Below are positions 1-13,299 of a stretch of 64,000 nucleotides of DNA, piece after piece. A program made the translations under genes and the position numbers. Source of the stretch: Carnegiea gigantea (Eukaryota > Streptophyta > Magnoliopsida > Caryophyllales > Cactaceae); the NCBI GenBank assembly GCA_029747015.1, contig JAKOGI010000005.1:1415691-1479690 (forward strand). The letters run 5' to 3'. Below the pieces are notes generated by a model. It made no database searches. It saw only the letters and a program-made list of their open reading frames with translations, and was not told the DNA's origin. The first letter of the stretch is position 1. Every line of letters starts with the position of its first letter.

Positions 1-815
1 GGACACCTTGGAAGACCATCTTCTTGGACCTCCCTATAAAGGTGGGGAGGCCTAGATAGCGGTTGTGAGTCTCAACTTCCTTAAAACCCAATCTCTCTTG
101 GAGCGTTTGACGTATTTTGTCGCTAACATTTCGTCTATATGAGACTTCTCACTTGTCCAGATTGATCATCTGTCCAGAAGCAACCTCATAGGTGTGAAGG
201 ATATCAAGCACCCTGTGGGCTTCCTGTTCGTTAGCTCTTACAAACATCAAGCTATCATCCGCAAAAAATAAATGTGACACCATTAGCATTGTCCGGCACA
301 CTTTTGCACCATGTAATGAATTAATTCTGACAGTCAGCACAAATCAAGAAAAGGTCGGGTGAGAGTGGATGCCCCTGACGAAGATCCCTTTATGGCACTA
401 CTACTCTGGATGGAACGCCATTGACAAGCAACTGGTAAGAGACTGAAGACACAAGTCTGAGAATAGTGGTCACCCATTGTTACTTGAACCCTAGCTTGAT
501 CAACATGGCCCTCAAATAATTCCACTTAATTTCATCATAAGCTTTACTCATATCTAATTTCAAAGCCATGTAGCCCTTCCCTCCATTTTTCTTCCTTTTC
601 TTCAGGTAATGAAAATGCTCAAAAGCAGTAAGAACATTATCAGTTATTAATCTGCCAGGGATAAAGGCACTTTGTGATTCATGGATGACGCTCGGAAGGA
701 CCCCCTTGAGCCTATTCACTAGCACTTTGGACACTAGCTTGTATACCACATTGCAAAGACTTATGGGCCGAAAGTCTTTTTGGGCATTTAGGGCCTTTCA
801 ACTTGGTTACCTTTT
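1..815 (-). mobile_element. LINE (non-LTR retrotransposon) reverse-transcriptase fragment, decayed
   Basis: Minus-strand reading gives pieces of a plant LINE reverse transcriptase in several frames. At about 749-480 the reading contains PISLCN-like, [23 protein letters not shown] and KLDMSKAYD motifs (RT blocks 0-4). At about 340-149 it contains the catalytic FADDS motif. At 140-1 it contains HNRYLGLP, typical of plant LINE ORF2. The pieces sit in different frames and the segment near 334-525 is out of frame, so this is a dead copy. It runs off the left edge of the window, so the 3' end is not visible. The 5' border near 815 is where RT similarity is lost; no target-site duplication was found. 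Confidence 0.85.
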
Positions 816-3800
816 TTGCCAATGTTTTAAGTACTGAAAATAATTGCCATAGCGAAAATAAAATGTTATATCTAAAGATGTGAATGAATCAAATGATAGG
901 TGACCATATTGTGCTTACAAGCCAATTTGTCACCTGATTCCTTCAAGAATTATGTATATTTTCTAATTTTGTCATGAATTCTGATTTGATCCTTGAGAAA
1001 TGTATCAGTTTAAAATTAAAGTGAGCTTAGATTACAAAGTTTTAATTTAGAAATAGTGTTTGATTAAGTCCAATATTTAGCCTTTTATTTGATAATAATC
1101 GGAAAAAGGAGAAGTTGTTACTTTTTTCTCTATAGTCTATTGCTCAAATGACAATATCTAAAAAGAAATAAAGTTAAGTTTCTTGATAAAGTAATGATTA
1201 ATGGTCAGTAACCCACAAAATTTTCGAACACTACTATCGATGGTACATGATCAAATTTAATGTACATTAATCTTTACGCCCACAAACACCAAAACAAAAC
1301 AAAAACAAGTTTGAAATTTTATTTTCTTGACAAATAACAATCTTTTGTAATAAATTAATTAGTAGAAGCTAGTATACTATAAAAGAGTAGGAAGACATTC
1401 TTGAGCTCAAGTTTGCAAAGTAAGCACTCAAAAGACTAGACTAGAGTAGAGATACTTCACTTTGGAGTAAAGGCTAGCTAGGAGTAATGGACCATTGTTG
1501 ATGGGACTAAAAAGATGCCCACAAAAATTGACAAGTTTGGAGTTGGGACTCCTTCCAAGTAAAGTTTAGTACCCAATTTGCTTGCTTGCTAGAATTATTC
1601 ACAGTATGCCCCCCACTTAATTTGCATTATTTAATTATTATTTATTTGTTTTTAGTTATTAATTGAATTTTATGTTTTTGGCATGCTCTCCAGCATGCTT
1701 GCTCAAGCACTCAAAGTTAAGCTTAATCTCACTACTGTCATGATTCATGATTTTGACCCTAAAACCTTTTTATTTATTTATTTTGTTAGAAAATGGAAGT
1801 AATACAACGCTTAGATAGTTCTTTTCTCAAGGATTCTACCCAAGTTGTCCTCAATGAGGATAGAAATAAATGAAACACAAGGAATAAAAACCAAGTTTGG
1901 CCAAACAGTCGGTTGCTCGATTGTCTTCTGTAAAAATATGCTGGATGTATACTCGATTCACAAAATAGGAGGGAATTTTTGTATTTTGGGTTTTAGTAAA
2001 TTAGTTTTCTATCCCATTTAAGAATATTTACATTCTTGGTTTAGCCTTTAGTTAAACCATGTACATAAATGTAGTCTATGGTAATAGTTATTCACTTATT
2101 TGTGTATCATATCAAAAATATATAATTAGCATTTAATTGATGAAAATCTACAAATTTATTGATTCACAAACTTTATTTTAGACTCAAGTGTTTATCTTTC
2201 AATTTTTACCTAGAGAAAACTAAACCACTCTTTTTACCCTCCCCCCCCCCCCCAAAAAATCCAAATAGTAATATTCTCAAAGAAAAAAATACATAATTGT
2301 TTTCTTCAACTATCAATTATAATCAAATAAATTTTTAGTGTTTAAGTTATATTGACTTAGCCATGTGAGGCATCCTGAAACCTCAACACTAGATGTGAGC
2401 AAAAAGTGCATTATTTTGCTCACAATCATACCATACCCTCACACAAATCCCACTTAAACAGCTTGACTTTTTCTTTTTTCTGTTTTTTTATTAATTAAAT
2501 TACTTCTCTATCTTTCAATTCTTTTTGTTGGCTTGATTGGTTGGTTAGACTTTAGAAGCACCTAATTAATTAAGAAAAAAATAATTAGTGTCAGTTTGAT
2601 TAATTATTAAGCATAGTAACTAATATACATGAGCTTTACTCAACTGATTTTTGGGGGACTTGTGTGTAAATGTGTCTTTGCTTTGGTGGATGCCCAAATT
2701 CTTGGCTTGCTCAACTGCTACTCCTGCTTAGTTTTTCACTAACTTTTAAACCCGTGCTACGCATGATTTGTTTTAAAATTTTAGCTAAAATATTTTTTAA
2801 AATATTATAACTAATTTTATAATGTAAATTTTTAAAAGTAATAATATTAACATATTTGTAATTTATTTTCTTTTTTTAATTAAAGTAGTTGAAAAGATAC
2901 TATTCATTATGATGACTTTAAATAAATATTGATTAAATTTTTATTTTTAAATAAAATCTTAGTAAATATTTCAGATGACACATGTTACAACCCGCAGCTT
3001 TCAAACTCACTTTTATACATATATATAATTACTAGCGAATTCTTATTTGTTAGAACCAAATACGATCAAGTCATACGAATATATCCAAAACCAACACTGT
3101 CAAAATAACCTAAAAGACAAACAACAGAGCAATTGGAGGGCACCAAAAGCATTACTAATTCAACATTAACCATATCATAGTAGTATAGTAGTACTTCTTA
3201 CATGCCCATCTAAAAACAAAAAAGAAATAAATGGGAAAAGGGGAAAAAAAATTGTTCTATAAAAATAAAAAAATAAAAATTAGAGATGAAAAAAAAGCAC
3301 TTACTGAATTGGTATAATTTAAATAAGGACATTCGATCATGATGTATTTTGTTAAAACTTTCTCATGTTATTTTACATTGGGTCCAGAATCATTTGAATA
3401 ATAATACAATTACTTGTAAGGCTCAAATCAAAACAAATATGGAGATTAGTGGCTAAAGAATTTAGACTTGGAAAACGGGTCGGTTCGGGTTGACTTATTT
3501 AATAAACGGGTTAATTTTGTATCAACCTTGCAAATAGTTTAAATCTATTCAAAATTGAAAAATAACATGTTGTCAAGTTAAACGGTCAAATCGTATCGGC
3601 TTTGGGTCGAAATCGGTTCAGTTTGTATCAAGTTCATCAGTAACTTCATATTGGATTTGAATCGGATTATCGTATCGGATCAAACTTTCTCAACTCAACA
3701 TTTTTGAATCAGATCTTTGTCATGGATAAGAACAAAAATGTGAGCATCCTGTTCTTTTTTGAGTCTATATGTTAAAGCAATTGTTTGCCTTTGTTACTTG

Positions 3801-4700
3801 GTCTTGGGCCCGTAATGGGGCTTTAATCGGTAGCCATTTTTTGTACCAAGCCCTTTTTGGTCTGGGCCATGGATTTCAGTGTAGGCATACTTTGCATTTA
3901 GCCTAATAATTTCTCATTTTAATTTTTTAGTATTTTAGCCCAATAGTATTGCACCATTGCTTCATTGTGACTTAGGGTTCGTTCTTTTCGTGCGTAACGA
4001 CGGCTGTAGAATGAGGAGAAATGAAACGGAACGGGAATGAATAGAATGAAGTGGAAGTATGATTCATCGTTTGGACTGAAAAGAGCATGGACAACTCTTA
4101 TTAGATTATGAGATGGTGCACGGAAGTGGGATTTTGCAAGAGTTTGAGGGGTTCAAGTCTAAGCTAGCACGTGCACGAGTGAATGTGATGGATCGTGAGA
4201 AGCTAATACAGCTATGACATTACCCTCAACTTAGAATCAAGCCTCAAATGCCTATCATCAATTTTGTCAAATGATCATTACAGCTTTTGAGTCAGAAGTC
4301 AATGAAAGAAGGGATCAAAAACACAAGGGCACAGACAATGAAAACTAGTCAAGCAGGGATTCAAAAAGTGGTGTGTGCGGATCAAGGCAAGTCTCAAGAA
4401 TATAAATGATCTGATAGAGTTAAACTATGATGTGACACAGGCCTCTGCATTGCCCTTCTACACGTATTAAAAGATTGTGTTCTTTTATTGCAACATATTG
4501 TTCATGTTAATGATTTTGATTATCTAGATTGCTAACTAACTACCTAAGGAAGCTTGCAAGTAAGTTGTGCTTGCTTGAAGGCGGAGTTTTCTGATGTTAA
4601 TGAGCAAGAACACTTACATTATCAGTTGATCCTTAAAAAAAAAAAAGAAAGGGAAAAAAGATGAAGAAATTAGGAACCCTCTGCAGCCCCTCGTAAACGC
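816..4700. other. AT-rich intergenic spacer
   Basis: No coding region could be supported. It holds a C-run/A-run tract at 2241-2259. A stretch at 2748-2768 reads AAACCCGTGCTACGCATG, resembling hairpin motifs seen at the ends of plant Helitron-like repeats. A stretch at about 3470-3720 is rich in AACGGG and GGTTCGG words and resembles the repeat at 51.06-51.60 kb. The rest is unremarkable AT-rich DNA. Confidence 0.5.
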
Positions 4701-4822
4701 TAAACAAAACCGATGTGTGTCTTCGTTCTCTGTCCTCCAAGTCCAAGGTTGAAGGTCCCCAATTGCAACACCAATCGACTGCGAAATCTGCCATAAACAT
4801 CGCCATTGAATCTCCCTCAAAG

Positions 4823-7800
4823 ATGTATCAGACTCATCGCGAAGCCTTTTACGCCGATATATCGTATAATCCTCCCCAATCTCTTCCCCCCAACCCTCCC
4901 CATTTCCATTCTCTCTCCTCCGATTCGGCCTTCTCCCACCCCCCTCCTCCTCCCCCTCTTCCCCTCGACCCGTATCCCAATTCGGGTCCTCACCCATATA
5001 ATTATAACTCTTTTGAGGACCGACCCACTTATTATCAGGACCCGAATCCTTCTTCTTCCAATTGGGTCGTTAGACAAGCCCCTCCTGTTAGATATTCTCC
5101 TGTAAGTGTCTGTCTCTCGTCAGTTTTTAGGATTTTTTTTTTTAATTTATGGTGTTTTTCCAGTTGTTGATTTGTGTTTTTGGGAACACTTTTCGAGTTT
5201 TTGTTCGATTTCTGGGTCACTAAAGTGAATTGTCGATGCTAGGGATGAAATCTTCAGCTTTACTTCTCGTATTAAGTGATGTGTTATTAATGGACATTGG
5301 ATGTATGTTTTCTTAAGTATTACAATTGAAGCTGATCTATTAAATTGAGCTCTGTTTGTGCTTATTTAGTGCAATTTTCTCTTCTGGGTAGTGGGTACTT
5401 GATGAAATTAGAGTGTTTGTTGGTAGTTTTAGGGTATCAATCTTCGAAGTCCATTTATTTCTTGGTAATGTACTAATCTTAGTGTATAATGGCTTTCTGA
5501 GCCGAGAGATGTTTAAAAAAAAAATAAAATTATTCTTTCACTTAAATGAACGTTGCCCTATTAAACTCCTCATCTGCTTTGAAGAATTTGCAGTCCCATA
5601 ATTTTGTCTAGTAGGAGCTATGAATGGCTGGCTTATCATATTTAGTTGACATGAAAAGAAATTCCTTCGAGATTTGTTTACCCTTGAGTACTTATGATTT
5701 GAATGCTGCCAGGGATTGGTTTAATAATGTGCTGGATATGGAGTATGGTTATTGATTTCTTCATATAAAATATGAACATGATGTTGTTGGCACAGTTCTG
5801 GAGTTGTAGATTTAGGTTCTTTCCAATTGCAGGTCCGCCACCCCCTGATCCAGGAACCCAATGCTTCAGCAGAGTATGATGCCTCATTGTACAGGAACTG
5901 GGCTGGTCAAAATCTGATTGCAAATACCCATAAACGTCGAGTAAAGAGACCGAAGACAATTATGAAGAAAAAGACTGTTAGCCAGAATGTGAAGTGCCAG
6001 CTTTGCAAAATTGAGTGCACAAGTGTTGAACTTTATGAGAAGCACTTATCTGGGAGAAAGCATACTAACAATCTCCAGAAACTTTATGCTCCAAAGACAG
6101 CGTCTCAAGCAGGGCAAGCATCAACAGGTAAGTCAGGTGGAAAACGCAAAGAAGGTGCCATGAGTGTTGATTTGCAGACAAAGAAGCAGAAGCTTTTGGA
6201 GGGTGGCACTGCAGCTCAATCTGTGAGGGTATGCAGCATATGCAATGTTGCTTGCAATGGTGAAATAGCATTTGCTGATCACGTGGCAGGGAAGAAGCAT
6301 CTTGCTCAGGTGATTGAAGTTTTGCTCTAATCTTGTTTCTCTCTAACCTGACCATGCCTAGTATTTAAGTGCTGTTAACTATATTGCCATTGTATGAGTA
6401 CAATTTTTTCTATGCTTTGTTCTTTAAGAACTTTATGAGTTTGCATGTCTTGCTTGTTCCATGTTTGAACTTATTTAATGATAAATCTGGCTTATAATTT
6501 GAAGTTGCATCTGCACTGCTTGGTAATCAGCTTTTCAAATGCTGAATTTTTCCTTGTAATTTCCCTGCAAAAAACACTGAGCGATAAATCTTCTTGGGTG
6601 AATTTAGGAGGTAGATACTTATGGCGGATTAGGGGAATTCAGCATTCATGGAGGCTGCTTGGTGACCTGGTCATAGTTATTACTTATTACTTTACTCATG
6701 TATCAATCTAGTATGTGTTTTTTTTCTTTTTTTTTTTCCAAATGTTTTTATTACAGACCTTCTTATATCCAATTTTAAGAAGGAGGAAAAAGAAAAAAAG
6801 AAAAAAGAGGGAAAGGTTTCTACCAAACCTATGCAAACTAAGTCTAGGCCAGATGATATACCAGTGAGTCATGAAATGACCTTAGCAACTCTATGATGCT
6901 GATACAATATGATGATAGTTAAAGGAATGAAGTCCGGAAGGATTGAGAAGTGAGATCTGGTGCTTGTTCATTGGAAATTGCGTGTAGTCTATCAAATCCT
7001 GCTAGTAAAACAAGTGTGATGAGTAAGGGCTTTTTAAATGGATCTGACACTGTGGGAGCCCTACGTAGGACAATGTGTATGCATGCAAAGTGGGCTTGTT
7101 AAGAAGTTTAGATAGCAGTTTTTTTTTTTTTTTAAGCAGTTTAAATTTAGAGGGATAGCCCTAATCCAACGTATGAATGTCTTGGCCATGGACAACTTCA
7201 GCCTTAAAGCAGCAAGCCGTCAACCCCCTTTCTGTGTGTATTACCAGTGTGTGCTAAGAAATGACTAGATTGAATCATCAAGAAATAAAATTATGTTCTA
7301 ATTCAGAATCAATTTGCTTCCTCAGTGGAGCCTGTCAATATTTCTTCGTTGCGGTCCTTAAGATTTTAAATTAGCTCTATATTCCCTGTCAGTACTTTTT
7401 GGTGTGACTAGCTGTTCCCTTCCGCTTCTTTCCACCATAATTATGTGCATGTGCACACACCGTGAAAGCAAGTATTGGTTCATTGGGGGATAACTGATAA
7501 GATGATGTCTATAGGCTTCTTTGCCATTGCAATAACTTCTAAAATTCATGTAAAACATTTTGGCCAAGTTCTTGATTTTGTGGGTCTCAGCGAGCTCATA
7601 TGGACATGTGAACTGGTGAGGTTATAGTACTTTCTTCCTTTGCAGCTTTTTTTGTTTGTTTTTTTTTTTTCAAGTTACTCCATCTTCAACCTGATGCCGG
7701 TATGTTCCTGAGTGCAGTTTCTTCCTGTAAGTTGATCCAAATTTTTTAGAGTTACATAGCATGCTTCGTAGTAGGTAATAGTGATGGCTTCCATATTGAC

Positions 7801-8680
7801 ACTAGTTAAATTGCAAATTATTTTATTTCACCCTTGCTAACTGCCAATGGGCCTCTTGCGTTAGCTATGGACCACTTGCTTCTGCGGTATCCTCCATTTT
7901 GAATTTATGTAGTGGAAATTTTGGGAACCTTAGACTATTATTGATTTGGCTGGTAAACTTTAAGCTGCATATGGACTGCTAAACCTGCAATTACTTCATA
8001 AATTGGTAGAAAACTTTTGGCAGTGTTTAGACATTTTTTTCTCCTGAGATGACAGCTTCTGAAATATTTTCTATCTTAGCTTGCATAAAAGATCCACGCT
8101 TCATCTGATATGTCGGGTCTAGGTAGTCTAAGTAGTATTTACCTTCTGGCAGGAAAAAGCCCTTGCCAACACAGCTAATCCGAAGCCTACTTCAGCAGCT
8201 AAGCCCAAAGCCAAGCCTAACGAGAAAAAAACCAAGAAAGCCAACAATGCTGGGACAGCATGGTGTGAAGTTTGCAAGATCGGCTGTACAAGCAATGAAG
8301 GCCTAGAAGTCCATAAGCAGGGGAAAAAGCACAAGAAGAATCTTGAGAAGTTGCAAAACCCAAAGCCTGATCCCACCAAGCCCACATCAACTGCTGCCAA
8401 ACCCCCCTCAGCTAAGTCTAAGGAGCCCGAAGATGTGGAGACGAAGAAAAGGAAGGTTCTAGAAAGTGGTACATCAGAAGATGCCGTCAAAACTTGCACC
8501 GTATGCAATGTGGTTTGTAACAGTGAGACGGTCTTCAATGCTCATCTTGCTGGCCAAAAACATGCTGCTATGGTGAAACAGAAAGAGGCTGAAGATGCTG
8601 GAACTGCAGATGTAGCTGATACTGATGCTGATGCTGATGCTGATGGTGAGCAACCTGAAAATGGAACCCCTGCTAGCTAA
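4823..8680 (+). CDS. U1/matrin-type C2H2 zinc-finger protein, four fingers, proline-rich N-terminus (copy 1)
   Basis: Three coding exons: 4823-5101, 5833-6309 and 8153-8680, all bounded by GT-AG at phase 0, encoding about 427 aa. Residues 1-93 are rich in proline and tyrosine. Four zinc fingers of the dsRNA-binding/U1 type (C-X2-C-X12-H-X5-H) follow: C148/C151/H164/H170, one near 227-249, C290/C293/H306/H312, and C367/C370/H383/H389. Fingers of this class bind RNA, often double-stranded; that function is inferred from the family. Lysine-rich linkers such as KRRVKRPK suggest nuclear location. The tail contains an Asp-Ala repeat encoded by a GATGCT-like microsatellite near 8620-8645. The ATG at 4823 is chosen because the in-frame GTG at 4715 is not a plant start. 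The gene is the intact parent-like copy of the exons at 18.7-23.4 kb. Confidence 0.85.
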
Positions 8681-8926
8681 GAGACCCAATAACTTAGAGA
8701 TGAACCCTAATATCATTTGAACACCCCCTCCCAAAAAAAAACCGAAGAAAAGAGAGAGAAACTAGTGGATTTCTATTGTTTAGTCTGTTACTTCTGAGTG
8801 CCTTTTGGTGAGGACTATGGGAATCTTTGGTTGGTTGGTTTTATTCTCTCTAAGTCCCGCTCTATATTTGGATTATTTTGGAATGACTGAAGGTACATGT
8901 GACTATAGACAAATATCTTCACCAAG

Positions 8927-9330
8927 GATGTGTTTGGTAGGGGTGACAATTATTTTCCTAGAAAATAATTTTCTCATTATACAGTATTTGGTAAAATTAG
9001 AAGGAAAAATTCGTTTTTAGGGAAAATAATTTTCTCTAGAATGAAAGAAAATATTTTCACTTTGAATAGAGCGTTAGTTGATTCTATGTTTCTTGAACTC
9101 TCATGTGGTCTTACACTCTTTTTTTTATTCCTTGTCTATTTTCTTAGCATATGGTTCGAAAATTAAAGAAAATTATTTTTAGCTTTTTTGTTCATTTTTT
9201 TAATCAAATTTATTATCTAGAAAGTTTATTTTTTTTTTTTTACCAAACAACTAAAAATATAAATTGAAAATTATTTTATATGAAAAATTATTTTTTAGGA
9301 AAATAATTTTCAGTCTTACCAAACACACCA
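8927..9330. mobile_element. MITE-like foldback element
   Basis: The ends are inverted: TGTGTTTGGTA at 8929-8939 and its perfect reverse complement at 9317-9327. The match continues inward imperfectly, with AATTATTTTCCTA-type sequence on both sides, for about 50 bp. The interior is AT-rich and non-coding. A solo end with similar sequence (GTATGTTTGGC followed by CATTTTCC) occurs near 30803. The superfamily is not assigned because no clear target-site duplication could be defined. Confidence 0.6.
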
Positions 9331-10470
9331 CAGGTTCTAAATATTTTATGGGCAGTGGGCACATATGCGGGGGGGGGGGGGGGGGGGACACAATGGTGGG
9401 TGGATTTGAATACAGAGTTTTTGGTGCCGTCAACTTATTAGTTTGTTTGGTTCTTCTCGTTTTCTGGTTTCTTAAATTTTGATTTCTGTTAAAACACAAC
9501 ATTTCAATCCTCTAAATTCTCAATCTTAGAGGAGTTACATGGTACACTCGGGTTTATAACCTTGGACGTCTTGGGAAAATAGAACGGATTTTAGAAGCCA
9601 AAATAAAAGAAAAGGGAAGAAGAAAAAGCGACACCCATAATCATGGATCTATAACGATGTTATTGATGATTTGTGTCCAAATTTTATGTGACAAAGCATT
9701 GAGTTTCGGATAATTCTTAATCGAGAGCATCAATAATTTTATTAAAATGCTATGATGAGTGTGTTTTCCCCTTCCTTTTGGCTAACCTATTATCAAATGT
9801 AGTGTCCTTAGAAGGTAATCTAGTGGTGGGAATCGATTGGTATTTATAAGAGAGACTAATGTCGATTCTCCATAAATTGTAATGGCGTGTAATTGATCCA
9901 TCAAAAGGTGGGAAAAATATATAACAGGTCTCAAATGTTACACTCATAACAAGCTAACAATTTTACATCTCCTAGACATGAGGAAACAACCGCATGTTTA
10001 GTTGTCATTAAAATTGCATGGGATCCGGCTTTTAAAGTTTTATATAGTCGAGAGAGTGTGTTTACCGTTATCTTAAGACTAAGAAACACAGTATTCCAAC
10101 ACACACTGTGTTTTCTTAGCCTTAAGGTTCAACTTTCTTTCTTGGAGTTATATTTTATTGTGCACCGAATTATATTGCTCATTTACTCGCTCATCTACAA
10201 CTCTACAACGGCTCTATTGAAAGAATTAGTTAGAACACGAACGTAGATGATATATATGCTTTCTTGAATAGCAATCGATAATATGCCTTTGAGGCACCTT
10301 TTTATCTCAAAAACAGAGAAAAACTTGATATTTATCATAATCTGTAATAATATAATTACCAGATTTTAAAAAAAAAACCCTCAAACTTTTTAGTTTTTAA
10401 ACCTATGGTAACGGCCGCGAAAAGTAATAGCCAACTTTCAAAAAATAAGAGGTAGTGCTACTTTAGCAGT
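9331..10470. other. Spacer with G tract and hairpin
   Basis: No gene could be supported. A run of about 18 G lies near 9370-9387. The hairpin at 10072-10126 is listed separately. Confidence 0.5.
10072..10126. repeat. Short near-perfect hairpin
   Basis: Left arm CTTAAG-A-CTAAGAAACACAGT (10072-10092) pairs with the right arm at 10105-10126, leaving a 12-nt loop. There is one mismatch and one single-base bulge. It lies upstream of the duplicated leader at 10.5 kb. Confidence 0.7.
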
Positions 10471-10473
10471 TGA

Positions 10474-12020
10474 TTTGCGCTGTGGAATTTGCAAGGACTT
10501 TCTTGATGGACCCTTGTTTCTTTCCTTAGCTTAATCCCCTCGATCTTCCCCCGCCCCCCCTTCCCACCCACCTTTTCGGCACCTACTCTTCCCAATTTCA
10601 CTAGAATTCAATCAGAAATCGAAGTTGCTTTTTGGGTGATGGGTAAAGGGATCAAAGTCTTCCGATTTCCTCAATTTCAAATTTGTAGCTTGTCCCAATT
10701 TCTGCGAGTTTTCAACGTATTTTGTTTCTGGGTACTTTTCAAGGTACTTTCATGCTTGCCCTTTGGTATCTTGATCATGATTAAAGGCATGAATGATTTG
10801 CTTAGAAAAGCAGTTTTAGAGCAAGTAATGTTGTTTGTTTATTTTCTCATTGATAGTAATGTTTTTAAAAGACTTTAGGTCACTGGGATTTTTTTTTTAA
10901 TTTATAAAATATGATTGATTGTCGTTTTCTTTGATAATTGATAATTAGTGGGTATTTGGGGGTTGGGATTTTTTAGGATTTGGGTTTGATTGATTTCTTC
11001 TATTTTGGGTGTTATTCAATTTATTTTTGAAATCCAGCATCATAAGTAATTTTTCTGTTCAGGTTTCAGCACTTGTTAATGTTCACTTGGCTGGCTTCAT
11101 CAACTTTGCTCACTTGTCAACTTCATAGTTCCTCTGTCTAGCTAGGTGAAATTTGAGTTGCTGAAATTTGACTCCCAGATCACACTCTCAGAAGAAAATT
11201 ATGGTCTAGACATCAAGTGATCCAGTTTCAGGCCCCAATTTATAAATCTATGGTCTGCTTGTGTTTCATAAAGTTTTTGATTAGTGAGGTGTAATTACGC
11301 CTGATTTTATCTCAAAGTAAAGTTTAACTGCCTGAAAAGTGGAGGATTTTTGAGCGTATTCCTTCGCAGGCTTGAGTGGTAGTTGCTTAGGATATGTTGA
11401 AATTTGTCATTTGTTAAACTGAATTCTGTGTGTTCTTCATTGTTTTACCCAAAAGGAAGGGGTTAAGGAAGCACCGTGTTTCAATCAATTGTAGAGCACT
11501 TGCGAAATGCTTGGAAGATTAGTCTTGTTTCTGCCCTACCGGGGGGGGGGGTAATAGGAAATTTTCTGTCCTAATTTTTTTGAAATATGTATGAGTGTTT
11601 TCCATGAAAAGTGGTGAAAACGCTGCTTGTGAATTGTGATGATCACTTTCTATTGCTGAAGCTATGACGTTCTTTCTTAAAAAAAGAAAATTTAGTCATC
11701 GAGGAGCACAGAGTGGATGATGGTCATAATCGAATTCAAAACTTTGATATCTGTTCATGAAATGGTGCCTTGAATCTCAATTGAGTCACTTGCCTACTCT
11801 GCTATACTGAGCGACCTAGCCTGCACATCTCATGGGCTCTTCAATGTGCTCTTTCTTCATCATTTTATTATACCTTTATAGCTCTGTCTTTCCTTTGATC
11901 TGCTGATTATATCATTTTCTAGCCGATGTGATTTGTACTGATATAAGCCAGAGTACAATGCCGGAGAAATGATAAAGTTTCGCAAATTGGGAATGTCTTC
12001 ACTGTCATCATCTGATCCCC
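10474..12020 (+). promoter_or_regulatory. Duplicated leader and 5'-UTR intron, copy 1 (upstream of the CCCH exons)
   Basis: This stretch matches 24457-26300 along its length. It covers a probable non-coding first exon ending at 10743 (AAG followed by GTACTTTC) and the first part of a long intron. Shared landmarks are the CCTTGTTTCTTTC leader, the TGAATGATTT segment near 10793/24742, the TTGGGTTTGATTGATTT segment near 10981/24887, and the TCATTTTCTAGCC(G/A)ATGTGAT segment near 11912/25891. The most economical reading is that this leader is spliced to the exon starting near 13290. The intron is inferred from the matching exon-1/ATG-exon layout of the coiled-coil gene. Confidence 0.55.
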
Positions 12021-12815
12021 TTGAGTTGTGAATATGCTTTCAAATAGTTTACCTGTTAAGCTGCCAAATATTTTCTAACAAAATTTAGTTAATTGATAAT
12101 ATATCTGTACCTTATAGTAGTGGTTGTCCTAAAGTATAGTTGATACCAAAAGAAAGGCTAGCAGGGGATTCGTCTAATGCTGTAAAATCACTCCCACCCA
12201 TGTTATTCCGTGCAATAGTTTATTGCCAAAGACAAGGTGTCTGTGGTTGTAGTTCTTTTGGGTTAGTTTTAGAGACTTTGATCTGACATTAAGACATGTT
12301 GGCTAGCTTATTGCCACTGTAAAACTTGATAGCTTGTTGATTCAGCACAGAAAAAGCCACTGATAGGTCTACTATGCCTGCCTTTGTGGAGATGATCAAG
12401 TTGCTTATATTAACTAGTAATTTAAACCACAGCTGGCTACAGTCACGTTATATGTTGATTATGAATCCTAGTTTTTTATTATTGTTTTCTTTTTAGTTTG
12501 GGGAGAGGGGGTTATGTAACGGTAAAACTAACAAGCTGCTACTTGTTTAATTGTTTTTCTATTGTTCCTTACCATTCACATAGGTAGCAATAGTCTTTCA
12601 ACGTTGATAATGGTAATTGTGAGAGTCAATATGTATATGCTCTCCAGTTTTATTGACAGGCTGACGGCCAGCAGATTAATGCCTGCCCCATCCTTGGTTG
12701 AACATGGAATGGATTGGTTTGTTTAAAATCACAAGACTCATAGGTTATGGCAACTTAGTTGGGCTTTGTTCAAGTGATATCAGCCAATTTATTAGATTGA
12801 ATTAGGCTGGATAGA

Positions 12816-12937
12816 TCTTTTGGAATCAGCCTCTCTACGGGCAGGGATGTTGGTAGAGGTAAAGTTGCCTACATCTGGATCTCCTAACCCCGTGGAAGCG
12901 GGACTCACACTGGGAGGTGGTGGTGGTGGTGTTGTTG
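12816..12937 (-). mobile_element. Au-like SINE, minus orientation
   Basis: The reverse complement carries the AGTGTGAGTCCCGC, GATCCAGATGTAGGCAAC and AGAGAGGCTG words shared with the copies at 25.94 and 59.09 kb. It is flanked by a 13-bp direct repeat TAGGCTGGATAGA at 12803-12815 and 12938-12950, the target-site duplication. It lies in the long intron upstream of the CCCH exons. Confidence 0.8.
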
Positions 12938-13299
12938 TAGGCTGGATAGACTGAACTATTAATATTTCTCCCTTTTGAGTTTGCTTTTTTTTTCTTTTGA
13001 TTTCCAGGTTCTGACTGGTTCAAAATGGAGAAGTACACTGGATTTATTGTGTCGAATCAAGAGGCCTGAATTGGGCTGGTTAATGAGCCGAATCACTTTA
13101 GTGACCCAAATTTCTCAGGGGTCATGAGTTGCGTTGGAGCTGTCTATATGTGCACAAATAGCTGAAGTACATCTAACTTGCTTCTTGTTTAGCTGAGTCA
13201 AATTGCACCAATCCACCCTATTTGGAACTGAATTTGATCTACTGATTTGGCCTTGACTGCTGTCACGTTGATTTCAATCTGTTACCTAGCCAGCCAGTT

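Noticed and set aside
4614..5220. Minus-strand and alternative-frame ORFs over the proline-rich exon
   Set aside because: Shadows of the plus-strand exon 4823-5101, whose frame alone splices on to the zinc-finger exon.
8128..8734. Minus-strand ORFs over 8.1-8.7 kb
   Set aside because: Antisense shadows of exon 3 of the zinc-finger gene; no domain and no start context.
10636..10878. 80-codon ORF in the leader at 10.6 kb
   Set aside because: It crosses the inferred donor at 10744 and is not conserved in frame in the second leader copy; more likely 5' UTR.
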